From contig NC_092621.1 in the NCBI RefSeq assembly GCF_047663525.1, positions 75,568,501 to 75,632,500 on the forward strand: a stretch of DNA of 64,000 nucleotides, in the 5' to 3' direction. Below are positions 13,130-25,100 of the stretch, piece by piece. Both the position numbers and the translations under genes were made by a program. The DNA comes from Anas platyrhynchos (lineage: Eukaryota > Chordata > Aves > Anseriformes > Anatidae). Below the pieces are notes generated by a model that saw only the letters and a program-made list of their open reading frames with translations, was not told the DNA's origin and did not search any database. Position 1 is the stretch's first letter. Each line of letters begins with the position of its first letter.

Positions 13130-16100
13130 TAGGGGAAAAACACCTTAGGCTGTACTGAAAGTACTTAATGTACTTTTCTGGACTTAACTTGTCCATCTCT
13201 CTGCTGAAGCTGCAATGCAGAATGTTTAGACTAGATCTTCTACAAGATAATTCAGAGCATGGTTTGCATCAATTCTGATATATGGTTCCTCTTAACAAAC
13301 ACAAAATTTCACTTCCTGTTAAGAGTGGAGTTTGACTGCTTAGTATGTTTCCAAACATAAGGTTTTTTTTGTCTTTTGAATCTTGTTCCTTTTGCTTCTT
13401 TCTCTCAGCCACTTCCTGAGAAATTTGTGGTGAAGGGTGTCGTTGATCGCTTTTCTGAAGAGTTCGTGGAGACAAGGAGGAAAGCGTTAGACAAATTCTT
13501 GAAGAGAATAACCGATCATCCAGTGCTTTCTTTTAATGAGCACTTCAACGTGTTTCTTACTGCCAAGGTAAGGTGGTAACTTCAAACTCAGTCACTGACA
13601 TGGACAGCAGAACAGGCACATTTGCAGTCTCTTTTGAAATGAAAGTAAAAAGGCATTTATATAACTACATGTGCGGGTCAGAACTTTCCCTAAAATACCA
13701 GCGTTATTGGGGGACCCTTAATGTTGCCTATGTGTGACAAGTATCAGCCTTCCTTTTCTTGAAGACAGACGTTTTGGAGATTGATGAATTCAGTTCTCTA
13801 GTGCTTGTTTTGCATTCATGTATAAATGCTCCAAGAGGAGTGTATTCTAAATCATACTTTTATGATGCAAGAGGCATTGAGAATTTAGTAGATTGTAAAC
13901 TGTGCAAAATCCTCTTTTGGGGGAGGAGGGAAGTAGGGGAGGAAGAAAGATCTCTTGCACAGAAGCTTGCAAATTTATTGACCTCTTTTTTTTCCCTCCT
14001 TGTCTGTACCTTCTGTGCTGTTTGTACTTCTTGCTTCCAAAGTTAAGGGTGAAGATTTTGTTCTTGTTTGTCCTTGGTCAACAATTTCATGCTCATCTTT
14101 TGCATAAAGCATCCAGGAACTGTGTAATTTTCTTTGGCTGTCTTTTGAACTGCATTTTAAACAAGACCAGGGTGACTTGCAGTCATGCTTGGATTTGACC
14201 TGATAAGTGAGGAGAGCTGTGAAAGCACATCTCCCCAGTGTTACATTACATTAGCTTGCTCAATTTGACACTTAATTTGAGCTCACTTCAGGCTACTGCT
14301 CTGCTTGGTAGTAATGTGAGACTCAATCTCAAGTTCCCTTTTCTTTTCCTCCATTTATGGTGAACTTTACCACTAAAGGAAGTCCAAAATGCAGACCTTG
14401 CGTTGATGATTAAGTATCAGATAAATTTGTTCTGTTTTAAAGCTGTCAAAGCACGATGCAACTTTCTTAGCTGTTTAGTTTTCTTCCATCACCCTTCCAC
14501 CCCCATGAAATGAATGATAAAAGCTTTATCCTTAGCCCGGGGCAGTGTTTGCATTAAAAATGCGGAGTGTCTAGGGAGGCTGAGGGGAAAAAAAAAAAAA
14601 GACACGTACTCTCCTGGCTGTCTTTAGTGTTGGTACATTCTTTATTTTAACAATGAGAAATCAGTTCAGTCTATTAGGACGTTAGAATTTAGTTATTGCA
14701 TAAAGTCACGAGACCACCTCTTGGCTGAAAAAGGAAAACGCCCTTTCTTTGAGTTCCCTGTTTGGACTAGTAAGATGCCAGAGTACTTGAGAGAATGAGT
14801 GAATAATTTTGGTTTAAAGGGACTTTTTCTGATGCCTACTTACAGATAATGTGTAGAACAGACAGAAGGCAAGAGTCAAGGAACCACTCAATTTTAACGC
14901 AAACATAATTCAAAATGATTGATTGTACCTCCTAAGATGTCAGGTTCTCTTAACCAGACTTAGGCTTATATAAGTACTTGGAAAGAACAGCATATTGCAT
15001 GTGTTGAAGCTGGCATTTGTATTTTTTTTTTAAGAACACTTAAGCCTTAGGTCTGGTCTATGCTTCCATATATTTATTCTTGACCTCTGTGGGTCTGCTT
15101 GACTTGAAAAATCCCTTCCTCATGCTGTTTATAGCTCTTAGGCTTGTGTTGAGATGTTGAATAGTGACCCCTGCTGGAAAGAGTAAAATGCAAAATGGAT
15201 AGTATCTGGTCTAACTGAAAACATTTTTTCTGACATGCTGTCAAGGTGAAATCCCCCAAAGATTGCTGATAAACAAGCATGTTAACATAGGTTTCCTGAA
15301 TGTTGATTTATGCAAATCTGTAAAGTGTTAGCAAGGAAGCTTAAGCTGTCTGTGCAGGCAATATGGCTACATCTAAGATTGTGTGAGCTGCAGGGTCTTG
15401 TTGAAAAGCTGTACTAGTCTCCTCATGCTGTGCTATTTCTCTGTACTGTCTTCCCTTACCTCCTGTCTGACCACACAGCTAGCCTGAAGAGGCTGCTGAG
15501 CAAATAGACATACAGTTTGTAGCTCTGTACGAGGCTATCAGAACCAACTGATACAAGTGCATAGCACTAGTATTGTACGACGTGACTTAAAAGTATGTCA
15601 TTGTGGTGGTTTCACACCACTGGACAGCTAAGCAACATTGTGTGACTTTCTCATTCTTCCTCTGTAGCAGAACAGAGAGGAAAATATGGTGAAAAAATCT
15701 CTTGACTTGAGATAAGGACAGGGAGATCACTCACCAATTACCATCATGGGCAGAACAGACTCGGCATAGGGGAGACGAATGTAATTTATTGCCTATTAAT
15801 AACAGACTAGAGCAGTGAGAACTAAAAGCAAAGCAAACATACCTTTTCCCCATCCACGTTTTTCTACCTTCTCCCTCTGAGCAGTGCAGGGCAATGGGGG
15901 CTGCAGTCAGTCCCTGACACTTCATCTCCGCCACTCCTTCACAGTCCCTCTCTGCCCCTGCTCCCTGTGAGGTCCCTCCCATGAGATGCCATCCTTCCCG
16001 AACTGAGCCTGCGGGGGCTGCCCACAGGCAGCAGCTCTTCAGGAACTGCACCCACACGGCTCCGTCCCACGGGGTCCATCCATCCCCCAGGAGCAAACTG

Positions 16101-19100
16101 CTCCAGCACCGGTCCCCCACGGGTGGGTGCCAGCTCCCCCCAGACCCCCTGCTCCTGCGTGGGCTCCTCTCCACGGGCTGCAGCTCCGGCCCGGGGCCTG
16201 CTCCTGCGGGGGCTCTCCATGGGCCGCAGCCTCCTCCAGGCCACATCCACCTGCTCCACCAGGGGCTCCTCCACCCATGGGGGGGCTGCAGCATGGAGAT
16301 CTGCTCCATGTGGGACCCATGGGCTACAGGGGGACAGCCTGCTCCACCAGGGACTTCTCCCTGCACAGCTCACAGGGGAACTGCTGCTGCCTGCCTGGAG
16401 CACCTCCTGCCCTCCTTCTCCTTCATCAAACTTGTCTTCAAGGCTGTTTCTCTTGCACTTTAGCACTCCTCTCTCCCAGCTGCTGATCTGCAGCATTTTT
16501 TTTTCTCTTTCTTAAACATGCTCTCACAGAGGTGCAGTCATTGATTCAACTTTGGTCAGTGATAGGTCATTTGTGGAGCTGGCTGGAACTGGCTCTTGCC
16601 TAACATGGGGGCAGCTTCTGGATATCTCTCAGAGGTCACCCCTGCAGCCTCCCTGCTACCAAAATCTTGCCATGTAAACCCAATGCAGTCACTTCTAGCA
16701 TGAGTGAATGAATGTCAGGAACAGTCTTGGTGAAAACAGATCTGCTTACATTATTATTTACTATGGCAATACAGGAACATGAGAAAGTCAGTCCAAACAG
16801 AAGGTATATTGCATACCGTTCTCCTGGATGGCTTACCTCTATCTAGAGGTAGTCTTTTTCGTGCTCGGCTGTATAACTTGTACAAAGTTGTACATCCAAG
16901 GCTGCATGCCACATATCAAGCCTACATGCCTCATGGCTTCACAATATTTGATCTTGACTGGGAAGTATCTTTTACTGGGCTAATCTTCCAACATGCAAGT
17001 GAAGTATTTCTAAACCGTTTTTTCTAACTTTCCAGGATCTTAATGCATACAAAAAGCAAGGAATGGCATTGCTGTCAAAGATGGGGGAGTCAGTCAAATA
17101 CGTCACAGGAGGCTACAAATTAAGAAGTCGTCCACTGGAATTTGCAGCCATTGGAGAGTATCTAGACACATTCTCTCTAAAACTTGGTACCATTGACAGA
17201 ATAGCACAACGGATTATCAAGGAACAATTGGGTAAGGAAGTAAGGTCTTCTGTTGTAATACTTCAGTGTGAGTGCTCTCTGCCTTATTCTGATAACAGAA
17301 CCTGCATCAATGATTCTGGCATGTAATGAGCCACACGCAGAGTAAAATCTAATGTCTCACCTTTGTTATACTAACCTATTTTCTCACAGGCAGAATTATT
17401 TCTGAGAGGACTTATGGGAAGAAGAAAACCTGTAGATTTTAGCCGGAAGAGTACACATGGCATTATGAGTAGAGGAGGATAGCCTTCGTGGACCTGTCTT
17501 CACAAAACAAAGTTTTACATGTATACATGTAAAAGATGACTGACTACTGCACAGATGAAAATGTCTTTATGTGTGGAATATTGTAGGAGCAGTCATTTAA
17601 GCTGATGGTAGTTTGAACTTGTCATCTCCATGCAGCTGTGGAGCCCTGGCTATTAAGATGTTAATGCAAACTAGACTTGACTGCTAGAAGAGTCAATGTT
17701 TGCCAAACTTGGTCATAGATTCTCCTTTCTGTCATGAGTGCAGACCCTTTTGTCTAGCTCTGTGTTTATCTTCTTTTCCCTTTGTCTCTTGCAGAATACT
17801 TGGTGGAACTACGAGAATATGGACCTGTTTATTCAACGTGGGGCGGGCTGGAGGTAGAACTATCAGAGCCACTGGAAGGAGTATCTGCCTGCATTGGGAA
17901 CTGCTGCACAGCTCTTGAAGAACTCAGTGAAGATATGACAGAAGATTTCCTGCCTGTGCTTAGGGAATATATACTGTACTCGGAGTCAATGAAGGTAAAG
18001 GGAGCATGGTGGCAGAAGACACTGTTACTATGCTTGCATGGAGTGATGTGTCAGTGAGTTCATTCTCTAAGGGTGGGAAGGCTTGGTGGTGGAAGAAGAG
18101 GGAAGTAAATAATTGAACTAGGATGATGTTTTCATAATTAAGTCAAAACTAGGTATGTTTAGTAGCAGGGTACTGCATAGGTAGCAGTAACTGCTCTGCT
18201 ATTCAGTCAACATAAGGCTAGGGCGTGCATAAAATGTTGAAAAGATGCTCCTTTATTTGAGTAGTAGGTGATTTTCTGTAGGAGGCATCCTATAGCTGCC
18301 TAGAATCTTCTGTTTGAATTATAGGAAAGTCAGGTGTGGGTCATGTCTTCACTGCTGGATCAATGCCTAGATCCACCTGCAGAGAAGGTGGCACTCACAG
18401 CTTCTGTCACATGTATGCAGCAGTGTTGGATGGCTTCTTTTAGAACAAGTTGTCCAGATGACAAACAGTGCTTCCCCTTTCATCCTGTACACTAGGCAGG
18501 ATGTGTCTGTCCAGCTGCTAAGATCTGTTTACTAAGTAATTGTTTAAAGATATTACTCTGTGACTGTCAAAGAACTTGATATCTTACCACTTACGCATAA
18601 ATAATAAAAGCTACTTCAGTACAATTTTTATTCCCTTGATATTAAGAAGCATTAGCTGTAGATCTCATCACATAAGAAAAAATTACTTAGTTAATTGTGT
18701 TGGAAAGCGAAAATGAGAACTCCATTTCTGGTTTTTAGAGCTTTTCACTGCACGCCCATGGTACAGTATATATTAGCAGCCCCTGTGCAGAGCCTTCTGA
18801 GGACTTTCCTCTTGGAACAACCATTACAAGGGCATCTCTTCTAGAGATATGTAATAGATTGTTTGAAATTTACAATCTGAGCATGGTAGTCCTTCTTCAT
18901 CTTAATTTTAGTCCTCCTACACTTCTCAAAGACATTTATTTTACAGATTTCTCTTCCCAGCTTCAGATGGCTGGTTGCAAGACTTCTGTCTTGCCTGGCT
19001 GAAGCAAGATATTCTTGCATGAGGCTTTGTACTAATTCTCTGAAGCTACTGTTTGCCTTCATGATATTTGTGGTATTTCATAGTATTCAACCCCAGCATA

Positions 19101-22100
19101 AACTTGGTGCATTTATTTTCCAGTACCATTAACATTGAAGTATTGCTGAAACATTTCAAGATGGAGCTAGAAGCCTTGACATGGGGTGTTCAAATTCCTT
19201 TTGTAGGAAGTGGTGCACGTGTGTGTGTACTTAAACAAGATGTGAGGTTAGCAGCTAAAGCTTTTACCCCAGAACTTCTGGCTTTTCACAATACGAATGC
19301 CATGATCTACTGGAAATGGCATCTGAAGTGGCAAACTAATTTGTAGGAGGTGTTTTGCACAAAGGTAGAGGGAGAAAAAAAGCTTTTAGAATGAGGCTCT
19401 GTCAGATGATAGCAAAGACGCTAAATGCAGTCTCCAAGCTAATAGTCTAGCTGCATTTTTTTTTCCCTTTTTGCTGCAAGTCTTTAATGCTGCTCTCCCT
19501 GTGGTAAGTGTTCTTTAACTGCCTGAAGTACCACTTTAGTTGAAGAAACCTGTGCTTTGTAGCTTAAATGCTAGGCTGTTGACTTGGCTTTCAAGTGCCC
19601 TAAAGGATTTTGCTCCTCCTGTCAGTTGTTCTCTGGTAACTGGCTGAACATGCTCATTGTGTTGGTGCTTAGGAACCGGTTGGATCTAGAAGCCTCATTC
19701 GCAAAATATCAGTTAATAACAAATAAGGGTTACGCTGCTGAGTGTCAAGCTTGGTCACGTCATTAGCTTTATCACACCTGAAAATCAAGAATAAAAACCG
19801 CTATTAGCTAAAGCAAACTGTTCCTCTTTTCCACCCCTTCCGAATACCAACCCTGAAATTTGTCATGTCATACTGAGTACAGATTTTTTTTATGCTAAAA
19901 CGTATAAATCTGTTACTACTGATGCAGTAAGCAGCAACAGCGCTGTCGTGCCAGACTTAGAAACCAAAGAAGTAACTAAAAAGGAGGTTTCTCCCTCTCC
20001 AAAAGAGTGGAAGAGGCTTGCTACTGAAAGAGCTGTCCTCTTCACTAGCAGTACATTCCTATTCATCAGCTGCTTTGAAGCCTGGTAGTGAAATTAAAGT
20101 CTACCTGGATCTTTCAGAGCACAGTTTTGGATAGGGTACACAAGGGAAGGTGTCTTTAGGTCTTAGGAATTCACTACAACCTTGATAGCTTTTTCTGTTG
20201 CAAGTTGTACCCCAGCTATAGGTAAGGGAATTTGATTTGTGGAGCGGTCTGTAGCCGGGTGACTGCCCCTCAGAGTAAGAGCTGCCAGGATTATTTTCAC
20301 TTCTTTTTGTGATGCCTGATTTCTTTAGTGTCTTAGGAGCAGTGTTTTGCCTGGTGGGGCCAGCGTGAGGAAACTGCACATCCATAGCGAAAGCCCAGTA
20401 ATTCTGGTTGAAATAAACATTAGCTCTTTCCAGGGAAGACACATCTCTTGGTTCTGACTGGATTTTTTTTGAAAGATTTGCAGAAGTGGGTGGAGGCTGA
20501 GATTGTGGGCTTTAGTTAAAATAAATGCTGGTAGAGGCTGGGAGAGCTTTTCGAAAACACAGGCCACGCATGAGATGGCCAGACAGTGTCTGGAATCCTG
20601 GTGCAGATGAAGCCCTAATCAGCAAATGTGCAATGCTTTGTTTTTTGTAGTGTGCTGGTGTTCCACGGGAGGCACGTGAAGAGGACAAATTCTGTTCTAA
20701 ATAATGTAGTGCTGGTATTAGAATCTTGTGTGCTTAATACTGCTAGAAAGGCCTATCAAATGATGTGGTTTCCAGCTGTGTGCTTGGACACTGCTTTAAA
20801 AATGCATTAGAAGTAAGCAACACTTGAATAGCTAACAGCCTCTGTAGAGGCATGCAATAAATAAGGATCCTTTTATGAGCTCTAATTGTAGTAAGAAGCT
20901 GTGTGCAGTGCAAATGGCATAGCTTTGCAGCCTGAGAAAGGAGGCTGCTGGCAAACTCCTGAAGCTCCTCCAATGATAGAGGCCAAGGTGGAATGTTTTA
21001 ATGAAATACAGAAGGGAGAAGGACCCACCTCACTGAGAGCAGGCTAAGTCTCACCTTCTGAATAGGAACCAGTGGTTTTATTCCTTTCAGAACTAAATGA
21101 ATTACAGAAACATTTAGGTTGGAAAAGGCCTCTAACATCATCAAATCCAACCGTTAACCTAGTATTGCCAAGTCTATCACTAAACCATGTCCCTAAGCAC
21201 CACATCTACATGTCTTCTGAATACCTCCAGGGATGGTGACTCCACTACTTCCCTGGGCAGCCTGTTCCAGTGCCTCACAACCCTTTTAGTGGAGAAGTGT
21301 TTCCTAATTTTCAACCTAAACCTCCCCTGGTTGCAACTTGAGGCCACTTCCTCTTGTCTTATCTCTTGTAGTTTAGGAGATGAGACCGACCACTACCTTG
21401 CTACATCCTCCTTTGGGGTTGTTGCAATTGTGTCCCCTGAGACTCTTCTCTTCTCTGGGCTAAAAAATCCCGGTGCTCTCAGCTGCTCCCTGTAAGACTT
21501 CTCTAGACCCTTCACCAGCTTCGTAGCCCTTCTCTGGACATGTTTCAGGGCCTCAGTGTCCTAGTAGAGAGGGGCCCAAAGCTGAGCACAGCACTAGAGG
21601 TGCGGCCTCACCAGAACCACATGCAGAAGGACAACCACTTCCTGAGTCTTGCTGGCCACATGATTTCTGCTACAAGCCAGGATGCTGCTGGCCTTCTTGG
21701 CTACCTGGGCACACTGCTGAAGTGTGTGGTGTGTGGCTTTTTGTCTGGTGGTGTTTTTTTCCGTTTTTTGTTGTTTCCTTCTCTGTGAGGCCTTACCTAG
21801 CAGGAGTGTTGCATAGACAGTGGTAGATCTGAGGATACTTAGTACAGAGCTTTTCTGAGAAGCAGCTGAAGCATTAACACATTCATCCACAGCTGAGAAG
21901 AAATTGCTTGGAGGTGCCTGAGGAAATGCATCCTGTCACGTATGGGATGAATAAAAGAGAGAGCATTATTTTTCTCACCACTTTCAGGTCAACCATTAAT
22001 GGATAGTCAAAACAGTATTCAGGAGCATATTGCTGATGGTCCGTAGTGGATGACGTAGGCACTTAAGGAGAAATAATATACCTGCCCTTTGAATCTAGTC

Positions 22101-25100
22101 TGCTGATACCTGTTAATCATTGTCTAGTGTGGGTTTAGATCCTGCTTACTGCATGAACTCCATGCTCATGGAGGCTAAATGCAAGTGCTGGAGACAGTTG
22201 TTTTTCTGAGGGGGAAAAAAAAACCCCTGACTTAATTGACTTAGGTTCAAGGGGCAATATAAAGTGGAAATACCCGTTAAATCACTCAGGCTTTTGTTCT
22301 GCTGGTAACCTCAAACACTCCAGGGCTGTTCCACATAGCAGCTTAGATTCCAAAACAGATGGGAATGTTGTGTGTGGTTTGTTGTTTTTTTCAAGCAAAC
22401 AGGACCAATTGCATGCTTGCTATTGGGAACAAAAGAGAGGGTTAACCTACTGAAGGTGCATTTTTAATTTTGTCCCCTTTATTGCCTAAACCAATAGCAA
22501 CTTTGTGGGTGGAGTACCTTTTCCAGTTATCGTGGACTGAGTTTTTTAAGAATACTGGTTGCACTGTCTGCTGCCTGTGCTCTGTCAGCAGTAGTTCTTC
22601 ATCCCCATGGAGTGAAGTTCATCAGAATAACTGCGGTGGTGACCTTCCTTTGGCTTGAGGGGGAGAAGAGGGGAGATGGTGATCACTGTTCATAAGGTTT
22701 TGTCTCGAATGTCTTGAATTAGGAAACATCTTGTCTAGATTTTAGGTCTTAGAGCTACTTAGAGCTCTGAGAGCTACTTCTCTATAGAGAAATTTTCTGT
22801 AGGCTAGCATTATACATGGCTAGTCCTCCTTCATTAGCTTTGTCAGAAACTGTTAAAATGACTAGTTACTGCCCATTGTCCTAATGAGAAATTACTTAAG
22901 TGTGGCAGAAAGGAGCACTTGAAGCATGAACTGGCAAAGCTGGCTGCAAGAGGAGCTGTAATTTACAGGTACCTCAGCAGCGAGTGTTGGCCCACTTCCC
23001 TCCAAGCATTTTCAATAACTTTGCATCAACTGAATTATAAAACATTACTGGTTGTTTCTCTTGTAAAGCCTGAAGAAATGTTGCTCAGTGTGGGACTAAT
23101 ACTTGCTTTTGCAGATACAGAACTGCTTATTTTTAGTACTAATTAAAAGACTAATATCTATTGATTGTTTTTATGTTGTAAGCCTGTAGCATAACCTTGT
23201 CAGAGATCTTTCCATGTGGACGTAGTAAAAATATAAGAATAAAGTCTTTGTTTCTCTATTCCGAGAAGCCTCTGTCAGTAAAATGCTTATCACATGAAGC
23301 TCACTTGGATATCTCAGTACTTTAACATAAAATGTTCTTTTCATAAGCTTAATTCTTTCATTTAGAAACAAAACTAAAAAAAGTCATAAAAGCAAAGCTG
23401 ACCTTTATTCTATCATAAGGTTGTAACAGCTTGCTAAAAGGACTTTGAAGAGTCTCTGCAAGTGAAAAGGGAGCTGTAACGCTTTTTTGTGGTAGCTTTC
23501 ATGACTCTTAGCCTATGTTCTTGTCTTTCTTCTTGAGTCTATCAAGTGCTTTGCGCTAGTCCTTGACAATTTTGATGCTTTTGTTTGTATCCCTTAGATT
23601 CTAGTAATAGATCAACTGATGAACTGAATTTACATACCCAATTTACTAACACTCCTGATTATTTGAAAGCTTGTATCTTGCATGCCTCCAGCTTGTCTGA
23701 AAGTTGACTTGTATCTGCCCCTCCAGCTGCTGGAGCAAAAATACTCTGTTTTATAAAGTTGCTTCCTAAATACTGTAAAAGAGTACACAGTGAAAGGCAG
23801 ACTTGGGACTGTGTTAGTACTTAAGCTGTGTCACTTTGCAGTGTCTTGCAAGCTGGAAGGGGAATGAACAGGAGGATCCCTCTCACAGCTATCTTTTCTT
23901 TTGTCCACAGAACGTGTTGAAGAAGAGAGACCAAGTTCAAGCGGAGTACGAAGCAAAACTGGAAGCAGTAGCCTTGAAAAAAGAAGACCGTCCAAAGGTT
24001 AGCACTTCAAACTCCTCTGCAAAAACAGCCTGCACTTCCACTGCTTTCTGAGAACAGTGAAGAAATAGAGCTTGGTTTGTCTGGTTCTGACTTCCTCTTT
24101 GCAGCGTAAACACTATTGGGCAGAACAAGAGTTTGGTGGCAAGCTGGTGCAGAATGAAGACCTAGGTATGAACATATATAACCTAGTCTAGCAACCTCTT
24201 GTACCACCATCTCCCACCATTTAGAGTAGGGTGGCTCTGACCTGCGTAATGTTTAAACAGCCAGCATGCAGTTGGAGTCTTCAGTAGCATGGCCTGAAAC
24301 AGTGATAGTAGAAGAATCTCTGGCAATTTAGTGCTATGGCAGCTGGCTGAATCGAGTTCCTGGACCCTGGCACTGCTGAGTTATGTTGTAGGACACCAAA
24401 TTTGATTGTGAGAGACTCCACATCTTGCCCCTTCTGCTAGGTGGGTATTGCCATGTCATGTTGAACATACAAAGCAGGTGTCAGGGGGTGACAGGCTTTG
24501 GCTGGGCTTCATGCAGAAGCAAAGGTCTAAACTGGTGTGCTTATGCTGCCACCTGCTTTTTGCATGAAGAGATGTGCAGGAGCTGTATCTTAAATCACTG
24601 CAACTTTGACCAACAATAAAAGCAGGATTTTTCTGCTCCCTCTGCTTGTTTTTTTTGGCTCTCCTTCATTTTAGTGGTAATGAGTGAGGGATGACTTCCA
24701 AGCATTAGAGTTACTGTATAATAATCTTTGAGGAGGTTCAAGTCTTTATTAAATATCGTGTCTTTAATCTATTTTTGAAGCTGAAGAGGACAGACCACAG
24801 AAAAGCAAACTTTTTTCCAGTTCTGTGCTTGTGTATGACACAGATGCTGTCAAAAGTAGTACCAGGATGGCTTAGATATCTTGTGCTCTTGTATTTCTAT
24901 ATCTTGTCTGCCCCACTGCTGGCTGGGTTGATATGTACTTAATATAGTTTTATGTGAGCACATCTTCTAACCTGTTGTATATAGGATGGATGGATCTAAA
25001 TCTAGCATGTCCAGGAGCCAGTTGAGGTGTTTAGACGTGTTTAGATATTTGATTTTTGTAAAGATCTCAGTATGGTGGAGCTGCTGAACTTTGCTAATCC

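Larger units (their letters stand above)
9056..13408 (+). other. SNX30: SNX30 intron 3
   Basis: About 4.4 kb. It contains poly(T) at 9785-9807, poly(A) at 10882-10900 and a (TG)16 microsatellite at 13095-13126. No exon or RNA gene was recognised. Confidence 0.75.

Noticed and set aside
15731..16515. Overlapping long ORFs on both strands (up to 211 codons)
   Set aside because: They lie inside the solo LTR, are low-complexity in GC-rich repeats, and overlap in five frames. None resembles a retroviral or host protein.
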